From Lepisosteus oculatus (lineage: Eukaryota; Chordata; Actinopteri; Semionotiformes; Lepisosteidae), in the NCBI RefSeq assembly GCF_040954835.1, contig NC_090703.1:8923001-8987000 (forward strand): DNA of 64,000 nt, read 5' to 3'. The notes beneath the pieces are model-generated. The model was not told the DNA's origin, made no database searches, and worked only from the letters and a program-made list of their open reading frames with translations. The translations under genes and the position numbers were made by a program. Shown one piece after another: positions 39,140-49,900 of the stretch; position 1 is the stretch's first letter, and the number at the start of each line of letters is the position of its first letter.

Positions 39140-39430
39140 GCCGTTAAGGAACTGCATTCTGATAAGGCCATTTCTTTTCTTTTAGCATCTCTTTAATGTC
39201 ATCCCTGAAATATGAAGTCATTAGGCGATATTAAAACAGTGCTGACAAACTAATTAACAGAAGACATTATACGGGATGGGCTCGATTAATCCGCTTTAAT
39301 GGTTCTTTTAAATGGGGGCTCCAATTAAAATTAATAAAGATTTACCGGTGATCACACTAAACTACGCTGAGGAGCCCCGTCTGAAGGGCAGCCTAAAGTC
39401 AGCCTTATCGAATCCTCAAGTTTCACTTGC
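39140..39430. promoter_or_regulatory. Candidate conserved non-coding element
   Basis: A repeat-free stretch with GATA (CTGATAAGGCC) and many ATTA-type words: CTCTTTAATGTCATCC, GTCATTAGGCGATATTAAAA, AAACTAATTAACAG, TCGATTAATCCGCTTTAATG, CCAATTAAAATTAATAAAG. A further compact CpG-bearing segment at 39605-39720 may belong with it. Regulatory role is inference. Confidence 0.35.
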
Positions 39431-40982
39431 AGCCCTATGTGCCAATTCCCCATCTGTATCAAAGGAATGTCAGCGCTTGTTTTATCTTCAAAAGCCAAGG
39501 GGCTTCATAAATGCCTTAGTGTTTCATACACTGGCAAAGTATCTTTCTTAATTTGTGTCTGTGGGCATCTGCTCTCTTACAACGTGACATCATGCACAAA
39601 CCTGAAAAACACCGGGCGGCCGGTCCTCTTTTCCCAGCACCGCAGAATTAAAGCGGTACTGTTCGGCAACCGGAATTGGAAGAGTCTACCCATTGGACGT
39701 CTAAGTCCTGAATGGAATTAATCATTTGCAGCAAGTCAGCTTTAGGAAGTGTGAAATTAATTAGTCCATATTATTAATTTCTGACATTTTTAGCGATGGA
39801 TATCTTGAAAATGAATATGTATCCTTTGTAGAGGAATAATTAATTTCTGCACTCAAAAGAAAACACAACAAATCAATTCTTGAGTGTAATGTATGCGCAT
39901 AACATTTTCTCATTTGTGTAATGTGGACATCCCCACGCAGCACAATCCATCAGACACGGAAGGAGTGCAGCTTTGCCATCCTTCTTGACCTCAGCACTTT
40001 TACTGCTGCCATCTTATCTCCTGCAGCACTAAAAATAATGCTTGATATTTTCCATATTAGAGTTAACTGGACGTCTCCACCTTGAATTAAATTTAAGTCA
40101 GTGGAGCCAGTGCGTGTTTGCTTCCATGTGGCAACATTCAATTGGCCTGTACCACAGACCCCAGAACTGTAACAGGCCCCAACCTGTATTAGATGGCTCA
40201 AGGGACCTGGGTACATTAAAAACTGAAAAAAATGTAGTAAATGAGTCTTTATTCATCACAAATCCAGACAACCTACAGTTCACTATTTTAAACACCAAGT
40301 AACACTGTGAAGGCCCTTATATACTAAACATGACGAATCACAGCCATGCAAGAATGTTTTTTCTGAACCAATAATTCAATTAAGTAACTTATCATCACCC
40401 AGTGAGTCTATTTACAGTAATTACAGGCCTTTGATGACTTCTAGTGGCAGGACCAGCCTGCCACAGAGCCCTGATACAACACAAACATTAACAGAACCCT
40501 TAAAATGTATAACCCAAACCCCATCACTTAACCCTATCCACAACATTAACAACCAATGCTTGAAATTCCAAACTGCAGCTAACAAGTATCCATTAATCAA
40601 TGCATGACCACTCAGAACAATACCTTCCATATATCAGAAATCCAAACTGAAACATTCCTACTGTTAGAAAAACAGAAACAACCTCCAGTCTTATTGAACA
40701 CCTATTTAGATTACATTTATTAAGTGAATGCATACATGTGAAGTTTGGAAGATGTGTTTGAATAGGATTCATGTTTTTTATTTTGTTTTTGAATACCCAA
40801 AATCTTTTAGGAATCTTTTAAGAATAGCTGCGCTTCCAGGGTTAAAAACACTGTTGTGGGATCTGTAATGACAGAGTCATCAGTACTTTGGAGTAACATC
40901 TCTTCCAAAGAAGGGTTCCTCCTGTAGTACAGTGTTCTTATTCACTTTGGTTTGGAAAAACCTGTAAGATATTAAAGATTGT
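39431..40982. other. Gene-free region
   Basis: No exon is supported. 39605-39660 (GGGCGGCCGGTCC) is the most GC-rich point. 39740-39900 is AT-rich with TTAATTAG/ATTATTAAT words. The rest is unremarkable. Confidence 0.4.
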
Positions 40983-41105
40983 CACAAACACCACTTACAG
41001 CAGCAACAGCTTTCTGTCCTACTACTGCCGAAGCCCATACTTGCTTAGCTTCTGAGATCTGACCAGACCAGGCTACAAAGCGATGAAAACTGCGGTCTGC
41101 ATCAT
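40983..41105 (-). mobile_element. 5S-rRNA-derived retroposon fragment
   Basis: On the minus strand, about 41071-41035 reads GGTCTGGTCAGATCTCAGAA followed by GCTAAGCA, which matches the internal region of vertebrate 5S rRNA (CTGATCTCGGAAGCTAAGCA). Downstream on that strand comes GCTGCTGTAAGTGGTG, a non-5S tail. Only part of the 5S internal promoter remains, so this is a SINE3-like or 5S-pseudogene remnant, not a working 5S gene. Confidence 0.55.
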
Positions 41106-41540
41106 TTAGTGTATTTCCTGATGGTCAATATACTCCAATCACTGGAAATTAACCCTGTTATTTTAAAAGCTACAGAAAGTTTTGAGAGAGAGAGAGTGTG
41201 TGTCTTATTATTTTGGTGTAATTTGAGAGTGTACAGTCAGAAGAAATAATAATCATAATAATAGCCTAGTGTGATGTGGGCTCTAACAGTCACAGATTCA
41301 AATCAGTAATCAGTAAATCATCCCTTGGAAATATTGCTTATGGAGCAAGAGCTATTAGATAGAATATGAAAACATGGAATAAGATTGACACCAACAACAC
41401 ATTTGTCAATTATAAAACAATAATTACAAAACCTTCATTTACAAAAAAGAACAGGATTGATGATAAAAAAAACCTCAATGGTAACCTGTTTTTTTTGACA
41501 GCTGCCTCCCTCTCATGGTTAAACTGAGTAATTGCATGTT
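41106..41540. other. Non-coding spacer
   Basis: AT-rich with a short GAGA/GTGT run near 41184-41203 and a short ATAATAATA stretch near 41250. No gene. Confidence 0.4.
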
Positions 41541-41822
41541 GTTAATAATAATAATAATGTTTCTTTATTAGCCCTATACAATTTCTTGCATTAGGAATTC
41601 GTCTTTTCGCATACCCCAGCTTTTCTCCATGGAGACACAGACACACAGACAGGGAGAAGCTTGGGGTCAGAGCACAGGGTCTGCCATTGTACGGCGCCCC
41701 TGGAGCAGTTAGGGTTAAGGGCCTTGCTCAGGGGCCCAACGGAGTAGGATTCCTCTGCCGGCTACGGGATTTGAACCGGCAGCTTTCCAGTCACAGGCGC
41801 ATATCCTTAGCCACAGAGCACA
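41541..41822 (-). mobile_element. Near-full-length tRNA-derived SINE
   Basis: On the minus strand: tRNA-like head with A-box-like GTGGCTAAGGATATGCG and intact B-box GGTTCAAATCC, then CGGCAGAGGAATCCTACTCC, GGGCCCCTGAGCAAGGCCCT, CAGGGGCGCCGTACAATGGC, GAGAAAAGCTGGGGTATGCG, CCTAATGCAAGAAATTGTAT, and an (ATT)n tail (41541-41560 on plus). About 270 bp, the best preserved SINE here. The head is too altered to be a functional tRNA, but both pol III boxes are recognisable. Confidence 0.8.
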
Positions 41823-44800
41823 ATTTTTTTTTTAGATTCCTCACCTGTCACATAAAATACATGTGCCATTGGTTAAGCTTAAATGAAAACTTAACCCCTC
41901 CCAGTGGAACTTGTATTTGATTTGACAGGTAAGGAACCCAAATGACAATGTGCTTTTAAGTTCATTCATCACATCACACCCAGGAATACAGTGGGAATTT
42001 GCTGCAAGCCCTGCTCAGTTCATTAACAATGCCCGCGACTGAAATCAGAGATGGTGATTGCTCAGTAATAGCACAGAAGCTGCCAGCGGGGTGCTGAACA
42101 GCCTGTCTGAGGTGCAGCTTTTCAAGACATTCAGTCTGAAGAATTTCGTGCTCTGCAGTGGGACCAGTAAGGCCCACTGGCTATTACTCCTAGTTAGGGA
42201 GGCTTTGAAAAAAAACACACATTTATATTCTCACTTTGATGTTACTATGCAAGTTTAGGATACCATTTATCACGATTCACAGCTTTGGTCAGTGTTAGTT
42301 GCTGTATGTATTCTGGAGGATGTGAACACCCTGAATAACTGTGCATATCACCCTAAGAGACTTTACCTGAAGCCAGAGCATGGTTATCACAATTCTACCT
42401 GAACACCAGATTTCACTCGAAAGATATAAAGACTGCAAAAAGCCCCAGAGCTGTCTTGACATACGTCAGGCGTTCACATTAAAGATGAATCTTGAAATTC
42501 TTTCATCTACTTCTGCTACACTTTTTACTTTAACTTATCCAGGTTATTAAGATTTTGTTGTACTAAGATGAATAGATGTCAATGAGTACTGCACGAATTT
42601 CCATGAGCTACAGACTCCTTTGTACAAATGAATGTACTGTACTACTAGTTTCCTCCTATCCCTCTAAACACTGGTATCTGGTTTGTTCCCCAGACCTGGG
42701 TGAGCCTGTTGTTGCACAGGAGTGACATGTCTGAGCACTAACAGACCGGGAGACTTGTCCCATGAAAAAAAATAATTTCCAAGCTGCCTTTGCGCTAATG
42801 TCTCAGAGGTCTTTTGAAGGCCAAAGAGTGCAGTGAAAGCTAAAATCACCATGAGGTTATTTTAGGTCTATTTCCTCAAGGTGGCACTATATTACTGTTT
42901 GTTAAATCAAGGCTGTTCAAAATTCTCAATGAGTGCCTCGGCAGGGTATAATCTGATGCAAATTTGACCATTGTTAAAGATGCAGGCTGCTCGCTTTTTG
43001 GTTTATTTTATTGACCAGCTGTGTGCAAACACTGTTGTCATGTTGTGACATGACATGTAGGAATTGGAATGCTTTTTGCAGACTGCTGACTCATCTTGAC
43101 CTTCTGTTCCTGGGGGACAAAGTCATTACACAAAAAGATTTTTTAACCAACTGTAACAGTTGTCAAAAAATAAAACATCTAAAGCAACCATCCTTGACTA
43201 CTTGTCCCTGAGCATGGAGAAAGACCATCTAATATTCCTTAGTCTTTTTGCAGAAGGCTAATGAACACTCTGTGTCTTTCATCGTTCCGGAATTGTGAAG
43301 GGCAACACCGGCCACAGGCCAAATCCGTCTCGACTACCAGGGATGACCTTGGGGGTAGTTGAACACCTATTGTACCTTGGTACCCACCACAATCTGCAGA
43401 CACTGAAGCAGAGATCCAGCACCAAGTCCGAGGTGCCAGTGCAAGCTCCGGAGCACTCTTCTGCTGTATTTTTAATCATCACACTCTCTGCAAAGACACA
43501 GAGGTTCAGCTTTAATCACAATCTTTATACCCACACCCCCTCGTGGATGTGAGATATTTGGAGACACATTTAGAGCCCACAAAGGTAAAAGCGAAGATCC
43601 TCCACATGAAATACAGGCACCCATAAAGCTTCTAGTAGCAGTCACCTCAATCCTACATACTGCAACATCTGGCCAGATGTCTTCTAAGGAATGTTGAAAG
43701 GAGTGTGTGGAGGGAGTATTTTCCTTGTATTATTATACGAACAGGACTTTATTTTTTGCATGTCGTAAATATGTGACTGTATTTAGTCACTGTTGTTTTT
43801 TCTGAGTTGTTTTCATGACAAGTGTGCACTCAAATAGCATTGTATTATTTTGTATACTGTTTGGAAGAGTTAGAGTAGGAGGGGCCAACCGGCATAGAAT
43901 ATGCAAAGACCTGGTGTTCTCCAGTGAGGGAATGTTGAACAGAGTGTCAGTGTAAGAGCGAACATTTAAGGTAGGGGTTCAGTTTGGTGTGAGGATTCCC
44001 ATCCATCAGTTGAAATTTAAGCATTAGCAATTTACTCCTGTTCAAAGTAATATTATCACTGTAGCAAAACTAGATTTCCATTCACGTGTTCTATGACACA
44101 CGAACACTGCCACCACTAACGGTCGAAGTGCCAATGTGAGATATGAGGTTTTCTGAGAAAGGCACACCGACTCTGCCACAACTCTTTCCCCCAGCTTCTG
44201 TAAAAGTGGGACACAAGCCCTCACTATCCCGCTGAGTGGGGGTGACGACACTGGGGAGACAGAACTTTGTGCACACGGGTCAGACCCCTGTTGGCTGAAG
44301 CTCATCAGCCCACTCTTGCTCCCTCCACTAACATGCTGTCCACTGTGTGCCCATTCTGTCCCAGGGTTTGTATACAAAACAGCACCCAGCACCAAGCTGC
44401 AAGCTCAAACATGCTGAAGACGGCTACTTAAAAAAACCAACCTTTGTTAAAAAGAGGTCATGTTGACCAACTCCTTCAGTGAAATGAAAAGATCCTCTTG
44501 TTCTGGAAAAAGACAGACAGCTACTGAAAGCGAATGAATTCTTTCTCATTTAACAGTGCAGCTGCTGGAAGGTTTAAAGCAGTGATTTTGTTCACGAAGC
44601 ACCCTGCATCTCAGCTAGAGTGCTGAATGTGGACACGGGCTGTGCTGTGAGGAGACACAGACCTGTGGATTACTGATGAGACACTGAGTATAACCACTCT
44701 GGGTGACAGAACAAACCAAACAGAAGGCAGTCTTCAAAACCTAAAATGTTCTAAAACATTTCAATGTAAAACGATCTAACAAGCCTGACTGGCTATACAG

Positions 44801-45379
44801 TACAGTAACCACTATCAAAGCCTGCTCAGATTTAGTGTACTGTTTCATGAATATATTAAGTGCATGTCTTGAACATGCTACAGGGCTGGTGGGGCAATTT
44901 ACAAGCTTATCCATTTACAGAGGAGAGTGCTGTTTGCCCAAAATGTGGCCACAGGGAAAATGTACTGTATTTCACGATGTAGGTCTTATGGACATGAGGT
45001 TGGGTGCTATTACTTTAGAAATGGTCTTATTTGGTGGTGAATGTAGAAAACTGAAGTCTTACAGTGAGAAAAATAGTCTAAAAATAGTTTCCAGCACCAG
45101 CTGGTTACAATACTGTAACCTGTAGCCTGCAGTGATATTTGTGGTTCTGTCCTAGTAAACAACATGATCCAAACCACTGCAGGGATGATGTTTTTAAAAG
45201 CTGCCATTCTGTTGCCGTCATGATTTTTTGTATATTTATAGGAAGCTATATACTGTATATGCGTTGTTTTTGACGCGATCAAAAATTACCTGTTTAACTT
45301 CTGCTTCCTCGGTTCATGTTTACTTCTATTTTTTTCTTTAGGAGGAATAACACGTATCTGTTTGAATGAGTAATGTCGG
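41823..45379. other. Gene-free region
   Basis: No supported exon. 43290-43460 and 44090-44400 are less AT-rich and open in one frame for up to about 117 codons, but lack domain motifs and clear splice signals. No recognised repeat. Confidence 0.4.
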
Positions 45380-45960
45380 AGAAAAATAACTGAATGCACG
45401 ACAACAGAAACCACCGCCTGTCCCTAAAACCCACCAAAACAAAAGCTCATTTTCAAACTTGCGACGCAGTGTCATTCCTGTCAATAGACATTAACATTAC
45501 ACGTGAAAGTGAACTGAAAGTTCCCGGTTCGTACATCAGTAGGAAATCCTTTCTATCGAATTTGTGCGGCATTTCGCTCGCTGTTTTTCCCAGGATATTT
45601 GCTTAGGAAGTGTGTATGTTCTTCTATTTATAGCGAAAGCATAAGAAAGCACATTGCGCTGAGGATACAGTAATCGCTCTACAGCGAGCATGCGCACTGG
45701 CGAGTGTTCTGGGAGTGTCCCGAGCCGCACACAATGTAACAGGCATGATCAGTTTGCTTTCACCGTATACAATGGATTTTAGGACTGAGAAATAAACTAG
45801 ACGGTTACGTACAAGAAGGAAACATGCAGTGAGGGAGGAATGGACCACTGTGGAATGTCAACGGCGATGAAACCGAGGGTCAAGGAATTGTGCGAGGCCG
45901 TCTGTGTAGTTTTGCATGGCGCTGTGGACGTGGGTTGGGTGACCTCTGGTTTAAATGTAA
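45380..45960. promoter_or_regulatory. CpG-bearing patch with NRF1-like site
   Basis: CpG dinucleotides become common in this stretch 1-1.5 kb upstream of vash1. 45688-45697 reads GCATGCGCAC, a good match to the NRF1 site common in vertebrate promoters. It could be an upstream or antisense promoter linked to vash1; no transcript can be inferred. Confidence 0.3.
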
Positions 45961-46800
45961 CTGTTCTAAACTAGCTTGCCTTTAGGCAATATTATAAAGT
46001 CGATTTTACGTGCACAGTTACGCGATGGTACTCCTATGTTAGTATTGGTCTTTTTAGAGCTTTTCTATACGGTGCTAACCAAAAACCACAGAACCGTTGC
46101 GCTTGAATATACCTTTAAAACACTGAATAGCTGTTACAGCACATTGTTCTGTTTTACAGTATGTACAGATTCTGAATATGTGATTTTTAGTGGAATCGTA
46201 GCAGAAACGCGAATTTTATTCTGCATCACTTACAATTGTACACATACTGTATACACAGTCTGAGCCGCGAGTGTATTATTCTTAATCGATACCTTTATCG
46301 GATTATCGATCGTTAGAAGTGCTGAAGTTGTTTTAACCTACAGTATTTGTGTATTTTATCATTATATGATGGGAGAAAGGTCTATGAATGTCTTTCGTTT
46401 TTGAAAAGTTTTAGAATGTTTTGTCACTCAACACATTTTACATACAATTTTTTAAAGTTTTAAATTTTTTCTACCTTTGTTCAAGTGCGCTTTTAATGCC
46501 GTCATTGTGCAGTATACACACACAAGACGAATGTCTTGGACTGCAGTGCAATGTAATGAATTAACCACAGGCACGTACAACTAGAAAAAAGTTTTGTGTA
46601 ATACAATTTGAACACACGCGAAGTCTTAACAAATCTATCAATGTTTCGACCATGTATTGACAAATATGGTTTCTGGATAACATTATAGACTGCAGTAATA
46701 CATTGCGTTTAAGACTGCGTTTAAGCCATTTTTGTTCAATCGAGGGTGCATTCCCTCGTTTCACAGTTCGTGTTAGTTGTGGCAAACTGTGTTTTTGCAA
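45961..46800. other. Upstream region of vash1
   Basis: AT-rich sequence without gene or repeat; ATCGAT/TTATCGG words cluster near 46285-46310. It likely contains proximal regulatory sequence of vash1, but the transcription start cannot be placed. Confidence 0.35.
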
Positions 46801-46937
46801 GCACCAAGAACAATCACCAGCTCCGTGTCCATCTTGTCATGAACGGCACACAATCTCTGTCCACTCGTACTTGATGTGACAATTTGAGCCGGCGACGGTC
46901 GAATAGGGTAACGGGGTCGGGGGTTGGGGCAGCAGAA
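46801..46937 (+). promoter_or_regulatory. vash1 5' leader region with uORF, start-stop and G4
   Basis: If transcription starts upstream of 46839, the leader contains an 11-codon uORF (ATG 46839, stop TGA 46872-46874). Its stop overlaps a start-stop element ATGTGA at 46874-46879. Then comes a G-quadruplex motif at 46906-46929, eight bases before the vash1 ATG. GC content rises sharply from about 46885 into exon 1. Confidence 0.5.
46906..46929 (+). other. G-quadruplex motif before vash1 start codon
   Basis: Runs GGG (46906-46908), GGGG (46913-46916), GGGGG (46919-46923) and GGGG (46926-46929) are separated by 2-4 bases, meeting the canonical definition. It would lie in the sense strand of the mRNA leader directly upstream of the initiation codon. 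Confidence 0.7.
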
Positions 46938-49900
46938 ATGCCCGGGGACAGGACGGGGATCCCAGCGGGGTTGCTGCGTGGCTCCGTGGGGTGCGAGGGC
47001 GTGGCGCAGCGCGATGAGGAGCAGGACGACGAGGGGGAGGAGGACACGGTTGACGGAGGGGTGCAGTTCTTCGTCAATCGGGGCGGTTTGCCCGTGAACG
47101 AGGCCACATGGGAGAGGATGTGGCGGCACGTGGCCCGGATCCATCCCGAGGGCGAGGCCTTGGTCAGGAGGATCAGGGGAGCCACTGACCTGCCCAAGGT
47201 AAGAGCGACTCTTCCTCCGGCTGTAAAATCAATCCTTTCATTTCTGCTCGGGGTTCGCACAAAATGTAGATGTTTTTACAAACCTAGTACAAGTGCCTAC
47301 TGTCTGGCTTACACATGGGCAGAGAGAGAAGCAGGTTTAGTCAAAGTCATCCCTTATGAGAAAGTAGCTTACTGCTGGTAAGGGTTTTGGCAATCTGAAG
47401 GCAGGGCAGAAAGAAGCTATTCTACCGCAGGACGCACACAGACAGTTGAGGTATAATTTCGAAACCCCGATGAAACTGTCCAGCATGACTTTGAAAGGAT
47501 GGAGGAAACCAGATTGAACATAGAGGGAAGATTCAAACTCCACCTTGGATGTTTCCGTCTGCAACAAAACCCAGGACACAAAAGCTATAGTTCGTAATTG
47601 GTGGTTGGGTCAAACTTTTCATTTTTTCCTATTCCTGTGTCAGGTTGCCTAGCTTCAGATTAAGAACACAACCAAAGGTTTGTTATTTCCCCATCAATTT
47701 CCCTTCGGGATCAATAAAGTCTTATCTATCTATCTTATTATTGATATTACACGTTTTATGTGTCACTTTCTCTATGTTTCCTACTACCCTAGTTTTTAGC
47801 ATGGATAACAGTTTAAGAAATACTATTTTATGTGAGATCCTCTCTTGCATTGAAGGGATTCTACTGTGTCACCCTGAAATGAATCATTCCCTGCTGCCTG
47901 ACACAAAGCACATTGTCGGTGGACTCCAAGATCAAGATTTCTGTGTGGTAGCATTCACATCCCACTCTGCTGTAACTCATTTATAGACCTGTAAATGGTG
48001 AAGAATGTCAGAAGCCAAATACATGTCTTCTGTTTCTGCTTAATTGAAGTCATGTGAAGCTTCTACCGAACACAGATTTCTAACCCAAGACTATAGTCAC
48101 GCATTTCTTTTTAAAAAAAATGCTTTACAAATGAACAAGAAGGGATTCTCACACTGCCGTGAATATGGTGATTGTGTCAAGTATGCCTGCCGGTGTTTTA
48201 ATTTTTTACTTGCAGATTCCAACACCAAGTGTGCCTGCATACCAGCCATTAACCACCATCCCACATCGCCTGGAAGCCATACAGAGATACATCAGGGACT
48301 TGCAGTATCCTTAAAGCAGGAAAGGCTGTTATCCATTCAGCTCAGCTGCAAGGAACTGAAGAGAGGTCTGGTTGCAGTCAAGAGAGAAAAATGAGTTGTA
48401 AAATCTTCGTAACTGTGCTCTGACTTCATTATCTACTATGCTACGATGATGTCAGTCAGTTCATTAGAGGGTTTGGTTGTTCAGAATTATTCGCTATTCT
48501 AATATACAGGCCAGAGTGCTGTAAGAAATATTGCATTATATTACAACAATGGTCTTGTATCTAAGCACACATACTGTATAACCTCCGAATATTTTTTTTT
48601 GTTACCATTAATGACTGTCACTTGTTTTTTTCTCTAACACCAGTCATGGTAAACTCATTAAAGCTGCACTCATATGATTTTCTGTAAGTGCAGTCGGTGC
48701 AGGATAAGGAGTTGACACAGTTTAATCTGTAGTCTTGGTTTGTTACACTGGGTGGATAAAATCCCCAGATTGATATACTTCACTTTGTATGTTTAATGCA
48801 TTACGCAGAAGCCTAGGTACTGTATGTTAACCAAATGTAAGTTCCCACCAAATTGGCCATTGTAACAATCCAAAGACCAGCCTTGTAATTTCTGTGGTAT
48901 CTTTCAAAACTTAAAAGGTTGTTTGAAATTAAGGTACAGGAGCTCTAAATATGCCTTTTGAGAGTTATTTCCAAAAAATAAACACTTTCTTCTTTTGCTC
49001 TAGTCAGATTGTTGTTGAAGTTTTAAGTGCTTTGGCAAAATTAATCGCGTAACTCAGGGAAGGGAAGCGTGAAGTAATTGTCATATCTGAAGCTTATGAA
49101 TAATTCACCCATAAGACCATGAATGATGTAAAATATTTAGAAGTGGGGGTCTGCCACAGCTGTTGCTTTATTAGATCTATTTTTATTTTTATTCTGTTTC
49201 CGAATCCCCCCCCCCCCCCCGCTACTGGCTCTGTAGTTGATATTTTTGTCAGTCTGTTCTCGTCCTAATCTTTCTTAACAGCACCCTCTCAGGTACAATC
49301 ATACTGGAACACAGTTCTTTGAAATTAAGAAGAGCAGGCCTCTTACTGCGTAAGTAAACTCACCAGTTATGTAAGGTTTGTGCCAGAACTGAAATTATAT
49401 TGCTTAAGGTGGGGTTACATGAAGCTGATTGTTTTAGAATCTTATTGAAAAATGCACATGTACAACCATAGTGCCATCTGGGTCAAGCTGATGAGCACGT
49501 TCTATAGCTGTAGCACACTGCATACAGTCTGTTTGGGGCTGTAGAGAAAAGTTTGAAAAGGGACTGAGTGTACAGTAAACCTGAGGTTTAACAGACTTCA
49601 CTTTATTTTACTTCAGATTTAACAGACAAGATATAAAATAAGATGAGACTGTAAAATAAGAAAAACAGGTCTTTCCATGCAATAACAATGAAATGTACAG
49701 ATAATAAAACAAAGTTAGATTTTACACAGGTTTGAAATTCAGGAATAGCAGTAGTGCCTTATAGTGATAGGCTGGTTGCTTATGAAGGGTTTGTGTTTCG
49801 TAGTCTTTAGTAAATTTTTGTACAGTATATTTATGACATAAAATAAAGAGTTTGCATATTCACGACAAAAGGCACAGGAACAATTTTCATTAACTGTGTT

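Noticed and set aside
41026..41075. Functional 5S rRNA gene
   Set aside because: Only a fraction of the 5S sequence is present, with mismatches and a foreign tail.
46884..46937. Extended vash1 N-terminus starting at codon TTG 46884
   Set aside because: Not an ATG; the ATG at 46938 has a purine at -3 and matches the family N-terminus. The extension would translate through the G-rich leader.
46773..47260. Two open frames of 123 and 148 codons on the minus strand over vash1 exon 1
   Set aside because: They are antisense to a GC-rich conserved exon, overlap each other and show no family motif; open frames opposite such exons are expected by chance.
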